Numbered from the stretch's first letter, positions 1-7,990 are shown. The stretch is DNA of 16,510 nt from an uncultured Lachnospiraceae bacterium (GCA_934343915.1 CAKRIL010000052.1:1-16510); one strand, 5' to 3'. A program made the numbers and translations. The notes: generated by a model from the sequence alone, not told the origin.

Positions 1-605
1 GTCTGCCCGAACATATCGGACGCATTGCGGAGAAGCGCTGCGACCTCGGATGAGGTCTCGGCATCGAGATTTCCCGTCGGTTCATCGGCAAGAATCACGG
101 CAGGATTATTGACAAGCGCTCTCGCAAGCGACACTCTCTGCTTCTCACCTCCGGACATCTCGAACGGAAACTTGTCCCTGCAATGTTCAATGCCAAGCTT
201 TTCCATAATCTCAATCACTTCTTCCCTGTCCTCGCGCCTTTTGTCGAGGTGCACCGGAAAAACTATATTCTCGTATGCCGTGTACTCCGGGAAAAGGTTG
301 TAGTCCTGGTACACGAAGCCTATATTTCTTCTCCTGAACTCGGAGAGCTGCTTATCGGAGAGCTTCGTACCTCCGCCGTATATGTCCGCTCCTCCAATCT
401 TTACCGTGCCCTCATCCGGAACATCGAGCGTTCCAAGTATCCTTAAGAGTGTTGATTTGCCCGAACCGCTCTTTCCTATTATTGCCACGAACTCACCACG
501 CTCAAATGCGACGCTGCATTTTTTGAGTGCATTCACCGGAACTCTTCCCGCATACGTCCTCGATATATTTTCTGCCTCCAAGACAATGTCCTTACCCATA
601 TTCAT
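1..605 (-). CDS. ABC transporter ATP-binding protein, FtsX/MacB/BceA-type (partial, runs off left edge)
   Basis: ATPase partner of the FtsX-type permease encoded just upstream (728-3355); it should power export or a mechanotransmission role at the membrane. About 201 residues are visible. Walker A GKSGSGKST lies at residues 44-52, the Q-loop at Gln100 (VYQDYN), the signature MSGGEKQR at 150-157 and Walker B ILADEP at 171-176. The H-loop and C-terminus lie beyond base 1. The LolD/MacB/BceA-like pattern (FVYQDYNLFPEYTAYENI) fits the family that serves FtsX permeases. I chose the ATG at 605, which follows an AGGAAAGGA ribosome binding site; an ATG two codons later (599) is possible. Unlike most Bce-type operons, the ATPase follows the permease instead of preceding it, separated by 122 bp with two hairpins. 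Confidence 0.93.
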   Translation of the reverse strand, partial: MNMGKDIVLEAENISRTYAGRVPVNALKKCSVAFERGEFVAIIGKSGSGKSTLLRILGTLDVPDEGTVKIGGADIYGGGTKLSDKQLSEFRRRNIGFVYQDYNLFPEYTAYENIVFPVHLDKRREDREEVIEIMEKLGIEHCRDKFPFEMSGGEKQRVSLARALVNNPAVILADEPTGNLDAETSSEVAALLRNASDMFGQ

Positions 606-641
606 ACCATCCTTTCCTAAAGTCATGTTTATACCCCTGCA

Positions 642-664
642 TACTGCAAGCATTGCTTGCAGTA
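642..664. repeat. Perfect 10-bp hairpin between permease and ATPase genes
   Basis: The arms TACTGCAAGC and GCTTGCAGTA are separated by the 3-base loop ATT. It lies in the 122-bp gap between the permease stop and the ATPase start. No T-tract follows on the minus strand, so it is not a standard intrinsic terminator. It may set mRNA processing or the relative expression of permease and ATPase; that is inference. Confidence 0.6.
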
Positions 665-679
665 CTGCCACCAATAAGT

Positions 680-704
680 AGTTTGAAAGTTTTTCTTTCA
701 AACT
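680..704. repeat. Second perfect 10-bp hairpin in the same gap
   Basis: The arms AGTTTGAAAG and CTTTCAAACT flank a loop of five T on the plus strand (AAAAA in the minus-strand transcript). It lies 23 bp after the permease stop. It is AT-rich and has no U-run after it in the transcript, so it is more likely an RNA processing or stability element, or a small repeat, than a terminator. Confidence 0.55.
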
Positions 705-727
705 TTCATTCCCGAATATCTCGTATT

Positions 728-3355
728 TTACAGTCTTCCGGCTCTGAGCTCTCTTACCGTCATCACCATGCTCACAATTATAAATGTAATGATAATCACC
801 GCAAGAATCACAAGATTCCACTCATACGGGAGGTCTAAGAGCTGTATAGGCACCAGCTTCAGCCCCTCCTTCGCTGTCGAGTATCTGAATACTCTGCCAA
901 GCCGGCGCGATATCAGACTGCCGCCCATGCCGGTATATTTTTTTATCTGATTTGCATAGACAGCACCGTTTATCACCACGAAAACAGGGATTGATGCAAG
1001 CAGCGATAAGCCGTCCTTTGCCGCACCGCACACCGATTGTTTTATGAGGAAACCATCATCCACACCCTCCTGCTTGTACTTTGCCCTCGCCTCGCGAAGC
1101 CCGGCAATATCATCCTTCAGAATTGCAATTCTTATGACAGCGAACATGAAGAACAGTGCCGCCACAAAGCATCCGTACATAAAAATCTCATGCATTATGG
1201 ATTTGTACTCATTTTTCAATTCGCCATATCTTGAAGTGTAGCTTCCGCCGTTTCTCACTGCGATTATTGACAACTGCTGCGCTATAAATTCCGCATCCCT
1301 GTAATTATCAAATATAAATTCCGCCTGCGTATATTTAAAATCCTTCCCGTCAGCAGCCGCAATCCGCTCTCCGAGTGCTTCGGAGCCATATATTGTGTAA
1401 TAACTTCCACCATAAGGTATATCGTCCGACACATTTGCCGAAGTGCCGACAGCCGCGGCCTCAACATCTATATCACCCGATGCTGTCGGAATATGAATTA
1501 CCGTCCCTGCCATGAGCGATGAATCCGTCTCCTCCGTGTTAAACAGCACCAACACCTGCTCCCCGCTCTCGAATTTTTTGCGGTCTGCGCCATCCCACCT
1601 GATATTCTTGGAAAACGCCCCCCAGACATCATCATAATTGCTGCAATAGATTTCCGTAAAAAGCTCCCCATACTTGTCGTCATACTGCCAATAGCCGTTC
1701 TCTGTTCCATAAACCTTGGTTACCTCACTTACAGCCTCCTTATAATACTCTGACTGCTCCATTCCTGCCCACGCAAGCTTATGGGTCGACACCTTCGCAT
1801 TATAGTTAAGCACACTGACTCCCTCTACAAGCTCTATGCTCTTGAGCGCCGTTTTCGTAAAGCCCTCATCCGTATCATAAAACGCGGCATTGGTCGACAT
1901 CACCATCCCGGTCTCTTTGTCCTCGTAATCAATCTGATAGCTGAAGTCCGAAGGCATGTCGATTGTGAAATCATTCACGGAACTTTTAAAGCTTTTATAA
2001 TAGGATATATCCTTGTAAATTTTGGTGAAGCTGTACAGCACCACACTGCACACCGCAATTCCTATCACCCTCAAAATAATCGTTCTTACCGGATGAAGTG
2101 CGTTCTGCCGCTTTGCCGCATAAGCCGGGGTTATCATCCTTCCTCCCCTGCCGCCATGTATCCTCTTTCTCAGGCGTTTTGCCCTGCGCGCACTTATTTT
2201 ACCCTCTCCCTGCACCATGCGTCTGCTCATAAGCGTGGTCTGTGAACCTAGAACAGCCACAAGCATCGTGAGAAGAACAACTCCTGCAATCCGCAGCAGC
2301 AGTCCCACATCAAAGGTGAAAAAGTATTCTATATCCGCCGCCCTGCTCACAAAAATCACAGCCCCGGCACATATCAGGTACGCCCCAAGCACGCCCACCG
2401 CTGCCGCTGGGAGCATGGTAAACACGCTCTCCTGAATTGAGAAGGCTCTTATCTGTCCCTTGGATGCACCTATGCACCTCATAAGATAATACGCACTTTT
2501 TCTTCGTCTGTTTTCCTGAATTATTATGTATACCATCGCACCGCAGCCGACCACCATGACGGATATTAAAACCCATACATTCGTTACCTCGCTGTCCCAC
2601 AGCACAGCATCATACACCTTGGAATTGTAGGACAGAGTAACATCATCCGCCGCGAGCGTCCTTGCAAATTCAGGATTCACATCCGCATATTCGCTTTTAA
2701 GACTGTAAAATCCAAAATGGATTTTCTGTGCGTCAAGCGTGGCAAAATCCTCCGACGACACAATCATGCCCGGCATGCCTGAGCCCGCCGACCACATATC
2801 GAGATAATTGTACAGAATACCCGTGACTACATATTGCTTAGTATGATACTCCTGACTCATGTTTTTTTCATGGAGCTCACTGCTATCGTAATACTTTCCG
2901 TAGCAGACCTCTATCTGCTGTCCGAGCTCATACGATAGTCCAAGCCTTTCGAGTGCCCCGAGCGTGAGTGCTATCTCGCCCTCGTTCTCAGGCATCCGCC
3001 CGTCGAATATCCTCACACGCCCTATATCGGACATATTATCGGGAAGTGTTCCAATATACATACCTGTGTCATTTGACAGTTCATCACCGCTGTCATTAAA
3101 ATACACATGCACACCTCCGAGCACCTCTCCCGTCTTTTTTACATACGGATGCAGCTCCTCCGGTGCTGTAGTAAAGTATGACTGTTCAAGTATCCAGCTC
3201 CCGCACAGCCTTATATTCCTCTGCTTCTCATACTCCTCCATCTGACTCTGATACAGCAAAAAGGCGGCAAGAAAAAAGCTCACAAGAAATACAATAACCG
3301 ATACTCTCACAAGCTCTTTTCTTCTCCGCCGTCTGCTGACACTGATTAAGTCCAT
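728..3355 (-). CDS. ABC transporter permease, FtsX/MacB-type, 875 aa
   Basis: Large membrane permease with the two-module FtsX architecture. A single TM (about 17-36) is followed by an outside domain (about 37-255), then three TMs (about 258-279, 312-335, 350-370), a TM at about 424-443, a second outside domain (about 447-720), and three TMs (about 726-745, 782-801, 847-866). The cytoplasmic segment after TM2, ENRRRKSAYYLMRCIGASKG (281-300), is the typical FtsX motif. The N-terminus has an Arg cluster, fitting an inside-facing end. The ATG at 3355 has GAGAGGAG eight bases upstream. It sits 70 bp after the histidine kinase and before the ATPase gene. At 875 residues with two outside domains it is longer than BceB (about 650) and closer to the two-domain permeases common in Clostridia. 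The substrate is unknown; peptide antibiotic sensing or export is a guess from the linked kinase. Confidence 0.92.
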   Translation of the reverse strand: MDLISVSRRRRRKELVRVSVIVFLVSFFLAAFLLYQSQMEEYEKQRNIRLCGSWILEQSYFTTAPEELHPYVKKTGEVLGGVHVYFNDSGDELSNDTGMYIGTLPDNMSDIGRVRIFDGRMPENEGEIALTLGALERLGLSYELGQQIEVCYGKYYDSSELHEKNMSQEYHTKQYVVTGILYNYLDMWSAGSGMPGMIVSSEDFATLDAQKIHFGFYSLKSEYADVNPEFARTLAADDVTLSYNSKVYDAVLWDSEVTNVWVLISVMVVGCGAMVYIIIQENRRRKSAYYLMRCIGASKGQIRAFSIQESVFTMLPAAAVGVLGAYLICAGAVIFVSRAADIEYFFTFDVGLLLRIAGVVLLTMLVAVLGSQTTLMSRRMVQGEGKISARRAKRLRKRIHGGRGGRMITPAYAAKRQNALHPVRTIILRVIGIAVCSVVLYSFTKIYKDISYYKSFKSSVNDFTIDMPSDFSYQIDYEDKETGMVMSTNAAFYDTDEGFTKTALKSIELVEGVSVLNYNAKVSTHKLAWAGMEQSEYYKEAVSEVTKVYGTENGYWQYDDKYGELFTEIYCSNYDDVWGAFSKNIRWDGADRKKFESGEQVLVLFNTEETDSSLMAGTVIHIPTASGDIDVEAAAVGTSANVSDDIPYGGSYYTIYGSEALGERIAAADGKDFKYTQAEFIFDNYRDAEFIAQQLSIIAVRNGGSYTSRYGELKNEYKSIMHEIFMYGCFVAALFFMFAVIRIAILKDDIAGLREARAKYKQEGVDDGFLIKQSVCGAAKDGLSLLASIPVFVVINGAVYANQIKKYTGMGGSLISRRLGRVFRYSTAKEGLKLVPIQLLDLPYEWNLVILAVIIITFIIVSMVMTVRELRAGRL

Positions 3356-3425
3356 ATCTCATGCTCCTCTCTAATTATGTATAACAGCTTTCCTGTCTTT
3401 ATACTTAGAGCATACACTATATTTC

Positions 3426-4550
3426 TTACAGGACTCTTACAGCTTCACCGATTTTTATTTTTTCTTTCACATCATATATAGGAAGCATAATCTTTATCAT
3501 ACAGCCCGTATCACCATCGTCACTGTGTACCACAATGTCTCCTCCATGTGCCTTCACAACCATATATGCAAGATTTAAGCCTATCCCCGTGCTGTCCTCT
3601 CTCGAGCTCTCGCCCACATAGTAGCGCTCAAACATTCTCGATATCTCATCCTTTTTCACTCCCGGACCTTCGTCCGTTATCGTAAAGCTCACCATGTCAC
3701 TTCGACATGCTCCACTTAATACCACCCTGCCATACTCAAGTCCGTTGGACACGATATTATTCAATGCCTGATAGAGCCACTCCTCATCCGCATCTATCAT
3801 GCAAGACGGCATATTCTCAACAATAAGACCGTCATTTTCGAGTTCAAGTCTCTTCACCAGTGATGCCGCATCCATTCTCCGCTTGTTAAAATGCAGCTTC
3901 CCAACACGAAGTCTGGCGGAATTTAACAGCATCATCAAGAGCTCCTTCATGTGCTCTATGTTGTCAATGCACTTCTCCCTGAGTCTCTCATCATGCTCTC
4001 TGTCCTCGCCGTCCATCAGCTCGAGATTTACCATCACAGCCGCGAGCGGGGTTTTAAGCTGGTGCGTGACATTCTCCATAAACACCTGAATATCCTGCTG
4101 ACTGTCCTCATAGTACTTTTCCTTTGCGCGTGCATCCTCCGTAAGCCTGTTTATAGTGTGCTCACTTTCCATGTCAGCCATCCCCTGATGCCTTCCACTA
4201 ATCACCACAAGACACACGATTCCGCACAGGATAACTGCTGCCGCGCATCCGAGCACAGCAACCGCCCCATATACATTCAATCTGTTCCACAGACGGAAGG
4301 CTTCTCCTGTGTAGCCAAGACTTTTTGCAGCCTCCACGCCCGCTGCCTTCTCATCACGTCCCGTGAACATACCTCTAAGCAGCTCATTTGCCGCATTTTC
4401 GTCGTATTCATACACAATTCCGACCATGTTCTGAATCTGCCCTGTATAAAACTTTAACATAAAAAGCATGCCGCCAAGAGCCAGCGCTCCCATGCAGCAT
4501 GCAAGTCCTATTACCGCAATATCAAAATGCCTGTATCTTCCGCTCATCAT
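3426..4550 (-). CDS. Sensor histidine kinase, 374 aa
   Basis: Membrane sensor kinase that should autophosphorylate and pass phosphate to an OmpR-type response regulator. TM1 is at about 11-33, an outside loop of about 60 residues follows, and TM2 is at about 95-117. The HisKA motif THQLKTP has its phosphoacceptor at His163. The ATPase domain has an N-box (ALNNIVSNGLEYG, 262-274), G1 (DEGPG, 293-297) and G2 (GIGLNLAY, 322-329), so it looks intact. The outside loop is longer than in BceS-type intramembrane sensors (which have almost none), so it may sense ligand directly. The first ATG at 4550 overlaps the end of the regulator remnant; a second ATG at 4547 is better spaced from GGGAGG. Its cognate regulator gene upstream is broken, so this kinase is probably orphaned or signals through another regulator. 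Confidence 0.93.
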   Translation of the reverse strand: MMSGRYRHFDIAVIGLACCMGALALGGMLFMLKFYTGQIQNMVGIVYEYDENAANELLRGMFTGRDEKAAGVEAAKSLGYTGEAFRLWNRLNVYGAVAVLGCAAAVILCGIVCLVVISGRHQGMADMESEHTINRLTEDARAKEKYYEDSQQDIQVFMENVTHQLKTPLAAVMVNLELMDGEDREHDERLREKCIDNIEHMKELLMMLLNSARLRVGKLHFNKRRMDAASLVKRLELENDGLIVENMPSCMIDADEEWLYQALNNIVSNGLEYGRVVLSGACRSDMVSFTITDEGPGVKKDEISRMFERYYVGESSREDSTGIGLNLAYMVVKAHGGDIVVHSDDGDTGCMIKIMLPIYDVKEKIKIGEAVRVL

Positions 4551-4787
4551 CCGTCCTCCCGCTCATTCCATCTGTATCCGATTCCTCTTACCGTGTCTAT
4601 GTACTCCTTATCCTTCCATCTTCCGAGCTTCTTTCTGAGACGGCTTATCTCCACCGACAATGCTTCTCTCAGCCTCCTGCACGCTTCCGCACGCAGCTAC
4701 CGCATATCCGTCCCTTGTGAGAAGCTCGCACAAGCCATCCCTTATGTCCCTCTCATCCTCAACAACAAGAATCTTCCCCCTGCTCAT
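4547..4787 (-). pseudogene. OmpR-family response regulator, internally deleted and frameshifted
   Basis: The reading frame from the ATG at 4787, after a GGGAG ribosome binding site, begins like a receiver domain: KILVVEDERDIRDGLCELL, with the acidic pair Glu10-Asp11, up to about residue 40. It then leaves the family frame and stops at 4608. In the next frame, from about 4670 down to the TGA at 4547, the end of an OmpR-type winged helix is clear: REALSVEISRLRKKLG followed by YIDTVRGIGYRW. The remnant is about 80 codons where the family has about 220-230, so roughly 430 bp are missing. Lost are the phosphoacceptor Asp, the rest of the receiver and most of the DNA-binding domain. The stop overlaps the kinase start (ATGA), as expected of the original operon. 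An assembly or amplicon artefact is possible but would have to be shown. Confidence 0.9.
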
Positions 4788-4820
4788 GGGTGGTCTCCCT
4801 TCAGCGTGATAATATATTAA

Positions 4821-5177
4821 TTATATTAATTCTCTATTATACTCTTCCAAATCCTCTGCGAATATATTTTTTTTCATAAATGTATTCACACTTTCATCAT
4901 TTTCAGCTATCAGTAATATATACATGCCATCCCATGCCACGATTTCCGAAACTGCCAGCGGATGTTGTACGCTAATCGGACTTTTCCAAAACCCCGTATA
5001 TCCATCCGCATACGGATAATCGTATTTCAACACCTCATCCATGATTTCGGATATTTCCCTGTCTGCGGGACAACATTCAATATTGGTTATAATACAATTA
5101 CATTTATCAAAATCATTTATGCAGTCAAACACCTCTATTAATGAGTTCTTATCATAATTTATTATACAGCCCTTCAC
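4821..5177 (-). CDS. Hypothetical protein, 118 aa, GTG start
   Basis: I do not recognise this protein. It is soluble and acidic, without signal peptide or TM. It opens with a beta-strand-like KGCIINYDKN and carries two adjacent Cys (IECCPADRE) plus Cys at two earlier sites; the C-terminal half has an aromatic patch (YPYADGYTGFW). The upstream in-frame ATG at 5201 has no ribosome binding site, while AAGGAGG at 5184-5190 lies six bases before a GTG at 5177, so I chose GTG. On the minus strand a TATAAT at 5220-5225 could be the -10, with a poor -35. It ends 33 bp before the regulator remnant and is lower in GC than its neighbours. It could be a small immunity or SMI-like protein, but nothing specific supports that. 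Confidence 0.7.
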   Translation of the reverse strand: MKGCIINYDKNSLIEVFDCINDFDKCNCIITNIECCPADREISEIMDEVLKYDYPYADGYTGFWKSPISVQHPLAVSEIVAWDGMYILLIAENDESVNTFMKKNIFAEDLEEYNRELI

Positions 5178-5227
5178 ACCAGTCCTCCTTAGTGTATACA
5201 TATTGACTCTCTTGTGCTCATTATATC

Positions 5228-5333
5228 ATATAATTCCCAGTTCAACGCAATAATGGTATGGCAGTCCTGCGATTTAACGACAGTTTTAGCAGGATGCCAT
5301 ACCATTATACGTTGAACGTCCGTTGAATTATAT
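5228..5333. repeat. 106-bp long imperfect palindrome between hdeD-like gene and the 118-aa gene
   Basis: Three nested arm blocks pair in order. ATATAATTC (5228-5236) pairs with GAATTATAT (5325-5333). TTCAACG (5241-5247) pairs with CGTTGAA (5310-5316). ATAATGGTATGGC pairs with GCCATACCATTAT, followed inward by TCCTGC with GCAGGA. The terminal loop is about 18 bases (5271-5288). It has no T-tract on either strand, so it is not a canonical terminator, though on the minus strand it begins seven bases past the stop of the membrane protein gene. A MITE-like element or structured RNA fits best. The CGTTGAA block occurs twice on the right side. Confidence 0.8.
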
Positions 5334-5339
5334 TTATTA

Positions 5340-5888
5340 TTACATCCAGTTATTGTTCTTCCTGAAGCTCCCCGCCATGATAACGCAGTCCACTCCAAGC
5401 AGAATGAGATACGTTCCTATAAGCACCGATGCCGAGAACAGTGCTATCGCCGGTGATAATATCATGAGTATTCCCAATACAATTCCGATAATGTTGAGCA
5501 CAAGCGAGAAGATGTAATACACTCTTCCCGCGCCGATTCTTACGAGCGGGAGATGTGACAGTCTCGATATGCTGTGTGCGATGAACCATATCGGTATAAG
5601 CATAACGATTATAAGCTGTCCCGCATTCGGATACATGAGAAGCATCGCTCCTGCAAGTACGCTCATTACACCTGATACGAGTGCGAGCACAGGTCCGAAG
5701 CCCGTGTATTTTTCCATCTTGACATAGAAGATAATGTCAGCGATACCTGTAACTATCGCCATGACACCGTATATGACTGAGAAGCCCCAAAATACTCCTG
5801 TCGGACAGATAAGTGTGACTATTCCGAGCACAATGAGAAGTATGCCCTCTATCAGTTCAAGCCATTTGCAGCGTGAGTATTCTTTCAT
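5340..5888 (-). CDS. HdeD/DUF308 family membrane protein, 182 aa
   Basis: Small membrane protein with six predicted TMs at about 9-28, 33-55, 65-85, 89-108, 122-143 and 148-171, in the two-times-three layout of HdeD/DUF308 proteins. The glycine-rich helix starts (EGILLIVLGIVTLICP; SGVMSVLAGAMLLMYP; NIIGIVLGILMILSP) repeat three times, as in this family. Family function is poorly known; E. coli HdeD is linked to acid resistance at high cell density. Its ATG overlaps the ftsH stop by four bases (ATGA), so the two are translationally coupled. This suggests a role linked to membrane quality control, which is inference. The large palindrome at 5228-5333 follows it. Confidence 0.85.
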   Translation of the reverse strand: MKEYSRCKWLELIEGILLIVLGIVTLICPTGVFWGFSVIYGVMAIVTGIADIIFYVKMEKYTGFGPVLALVSGVMSVLAGAMLLMYPNAGQLIIVMLIPIWFIAHSISRLSHLPLVRIGAGRVYYIFSLVLNIIGIVLGILMILSPAIALFSASVLIGTYLILLGVDCVIMAGSFRKNNNWM

Positions 5889-7726
5889 GCCTGCTCACCT
5901 GCCTTTCCGGTGCCATTGTTAAGAATGTTCATGAACTCCTCTCCGGTAATGGTCTCTTTCTCATACAGATACATCGCAAGCTCATCAAGCTTAGCCCTGT
6001 TGTCCATTAGGAGCTTCTTCGCCTTCTCATGCTGACGCTTTACAAGCTCTACAACCTTCTTATCAATCTCCTTCTGTGTGTCTGCGGAGCAGCTAAGAGA
6101 GGTATCGCCACCGAGATACTGGTTCGTGACAGTCTCCATCGCAACCATATCGAACTCTTCACTCATTCCGTATCTGGTAATCATCGCACGCGCAAGCTTC
6201 GTCGCCTGCTCTATATCGTTGGATGCGCCAGTGGTTATCTCATTAAAGACAACCTCCTCCGCTGCACGTCCTCCCGTGAATGTCGCAATCTTGTTCTCAA
6301 TCTCCTTCTTGTTCATGAGATACTTATCGCCCTGCTCAACCTGCATTGTGTAGCCGAGCGCACCCGATGTACGCGGAATAATGGTAATCTTCTGAACCGG
6401 AGCAGAATTGGTCTGGAGTGCCGCAACAAGCGCATGTCCAATCTCATGATACGACACAATCTTTCTCTCCTCATCTGAGAGAACGGCGTTCTTCTTCTGA
6501 TAGCCGGCGATTACAACCTCAATGCTCTCTTCAAGGTCTGCCTGAGTCACGACTGTTCTGTTGTTTCTTACGGTTCTAAGAGCTGCTTCATTTATAATAT
6601 TGGCAAGCTCCGCGCCCGATGCGCCCGATGCAATTCGCGCTATCGTGTGGAAATCCACATCATCGGAGAGCTTAATCTTTCTTGCATGAACCTTGAGTAT
6701 CGCCTCACGTCCCGCAAGGTCAGGAAGCTCAACAGGAACACGTCTGTCGAAACGTCCCGGTCTTGTAAGTGCAGGGTCAAGTGACTTCGGACGGTTCGTA
6801 GCGGCAAGAATGATAACGCCGTTATTTCCCTCGAAGCCATCCATCTCCGTGAGGAGCTGGTTTAAAGTCTGCTCACGCTCATCATTTCCGCCGAGCTGAC
6901 CGTCTCTCTTCTTTCCGATGGCATCAATCTCGTCGATGAACACAATACAAGGAGCCTTCTCCTTTGCCTGGCTGAAAAGGTCACGAACCTTCGATGCTCC
7001 CATTCCTACGAACATCTCAACGAATTCCGAACCCGATATTGAGAAGAACGGAACATTCGCCTCACCTGCTACTGCCTTGGCAAGCATTGTCTTACCTGTT
7101 CCCGGAGGGCCTACAAGAAGAAGTCCCTTCGGCATCGAAGCACCTACATCCGTATATTTTGATGGATTGTGAAGATAATCAACTATCTCGGCAAGATTCT
7201 CCTTCGCCTCGTCCTCACCTGCAACATCCGAAAAATGTATTCCTTCCGTGGACTGCACATATATCTTGGCATTGCTCTTTCCCATGCCGAACGCCATGGA
7301 ATTCTTTCCTCCGCCCATCTGCTGCATGAGCTTTCTCGACATATACTGACCGAGAACTATGAAAATTACAAGCGGCAGAATGCCCGTCACAAGAAAGCTG
7401 ATAAGCGGCGAGGTCGTCTTTTCAATCTCCTTTGTGAAGCTCGCCCCTGCATTGTAAAGGCGCTCCGTGAGATTAGGATCGTCCATCGCTCCCGTCTTGT
7501 AGATTGCGGTGTTATCCTTGTCGGTAAACACGATTTCCGAATTGCCGACCTCGACCTGACCTACATTCTTTTCCTCAATCATTCTCATAAATGTGCCATA
7601 GTCCACCTCAGTGACCTGACGTTCCATAAGAATAGGGGATACAATAAGATTAAACAGAATTAAAAGTAACAGAACTATGCCGTAATAGAATATCAACGGC
7701 TTCTTAGGTGACTTGATTTCCTTCAT
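5885..7726 (-). CDS. ftsH: FtsH, membrane-bound ATP-dependent zinc metalloprotease, 613 aa
   Basis: Hexameric AAA+ protease that pulls membrane and cytoplasmic substrates into a zinc protease chamber. TM1 is at about 11-31, an outside domain of about 75 residues follows, and TM2 is at about 108-126. Walker A GPPGTGKT is at 206-213, the pore loop FVGMG at 239-243, Walker B VFIDEID at 262-268, and the second region of homology NRPKSLDPALTRPGRFDR at 311-328. The zinc site is HEIGH (427-431) with the third ligand probably Asp504 (ASNDIEQA). All catalytic residues are present and length is normal for a short FtsH. The ATG at 7726 has AGGAGG about nine bases upstream. It is not next to tilS/hpt here, so it may be an additional paralogue; this cannot be judged from one window. 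Confidence 0.98.
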   Translation of the reverse strand: MKEIKSPKKPLIFYYGIVLLLLILFNLIVSPILMERQVTEVDYGTFMRMIEEKNVGQVEVGNSEIVFTDKDNTAIYKTGAMDDPNLTERLYNAGASFTKEIEKTTSPLISFLVTGILPLVIFIVLGQYMSRKLMQQMGGGKNSMAFGMGKSNAKIYVQSTEGIHFSDVAGEDEAKENLAEIVDYLHNPSKYTDVGASMPKGLLLVGPPGTGKTMLAKAVAGEANVPFFSISGSEFVEMFVGMGASKVRDLFSQAKEKAPCIVFIDEIDAIGKKRDGQLGGNDEREQTLNQLLTEMDGFEGNNGVIILAATNRPKSLDPALTRPGRFDRRVPVELPDLAGREAILKVHARKIKLSDDVDFHTIARIASGASGAELANIINEAALRTVRNNRTVVTQADLEESIEVVIAGYQKKNAVLSDEERKIVSYHEIGHALVAALQTNSAPVQKITIIPRTSGALGYTMQVEQGDKYLMNKKEIENKIATFTGGRAAEEVVFNEITTGASNDIEQATKLARAMITRYGMSEEFDMVAMETVTNQYLGGDTSLSCSADTQKEIDKKVVELVKRQHEKAKKLLMDNRAKLDELAMYLYEKETITGEEFMNILNNGTGKAGEQA

Positions 7727-7774
7727 GCCATATTCCTCCTGCAGTAAAATTAGTGACTTTTGTTCATTTACTCT

Positions 7775-7803
7775 ATTGTAGCACCAATTTTATTAAGATT
7801 CTA
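7775..7803 (-). promoter_or_regulatory. Candidate promoter for ftsH
   Basis: On the minus strand TAGAAT (7798-7803) and TACAAT (7775-7780) are separated by 17 bp. The -10 is good and the -35 weak. Transcription would start about 40 bases before the ftsH ATG. No CIRCE operator or CtsR-like tandem heptad is visible. Confidence 0.45.
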
Positions 7804-7914
7804 CGGACAAAGATTAAGGATTCATAACCAAAATATTAAAAAATAAATCCCACATCATAGTTTCAAGCTATCGCAATCGCATGTAAACATGTATTTTTAT
7901 ATATCTTATTTCAA

Positions 7915-7923
7915 TGCTATACT
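7915..7923 (+). promoter_or_regulatory. Candidate extended -10 promoter for metE
   Basis: TGCTATACT fits a TGn-extended -10. No good -35 lies 17 bp upstream. It would give a leader of about 95 bases, ending in AGGAGG seven bases before the metE ATG. The leader includes the repeat copy at 7957-7990; AGCGG (7944-7948) could pair with CCGCT in it. Confidence 0.35.
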
Positions 7924-7956
7924 TCACACAAAGCATCATTCACAGCGGTTCTTGTC

Positions 7957-7990
7957 AATGATATTCGCAATCCGCTTCGCTGCTTGCTCA
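7957..7990 (+). repeat. Interspersed 34-bp repeat, copy 1
   Basis: Matches the segment at 13343-13376 in 28 of 34 positions, with a shared core GCAATCCGCT preceded by AATGATATT. Both copies are intergenic and in the same orientation. In both, a TTGnCA-like hexamer lies just to the left. A dispersed element of this genome is likely. Confidence 0.65.

Noticed and set aside
642..704. Rho-independent terminator between permease and ATPase
   Set aside because: Two hairpins exist but neither is followed by a U-run in the minus-strand transcript.
1781..2245. Plus-strand open frame of 154 codons
   Set aside because: It is antisense to the FtsX-type permease, has no ribosome binding site, and the permease frame shows clear domain motifs.
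4527..4820. Plus-strand open frames of 73 and 97 codons over the regulator remnant
   Set aside because: They have no motifs or ribosome binding site; the minus strand carries clear response-regulator sequence in two frames.
7727..7803. CIRCE or CtsR operator in front of ftsH
   Set aside because: No TTAGCACTC-N9-GAGTGCTAA dyad or tandem heptads are visible.
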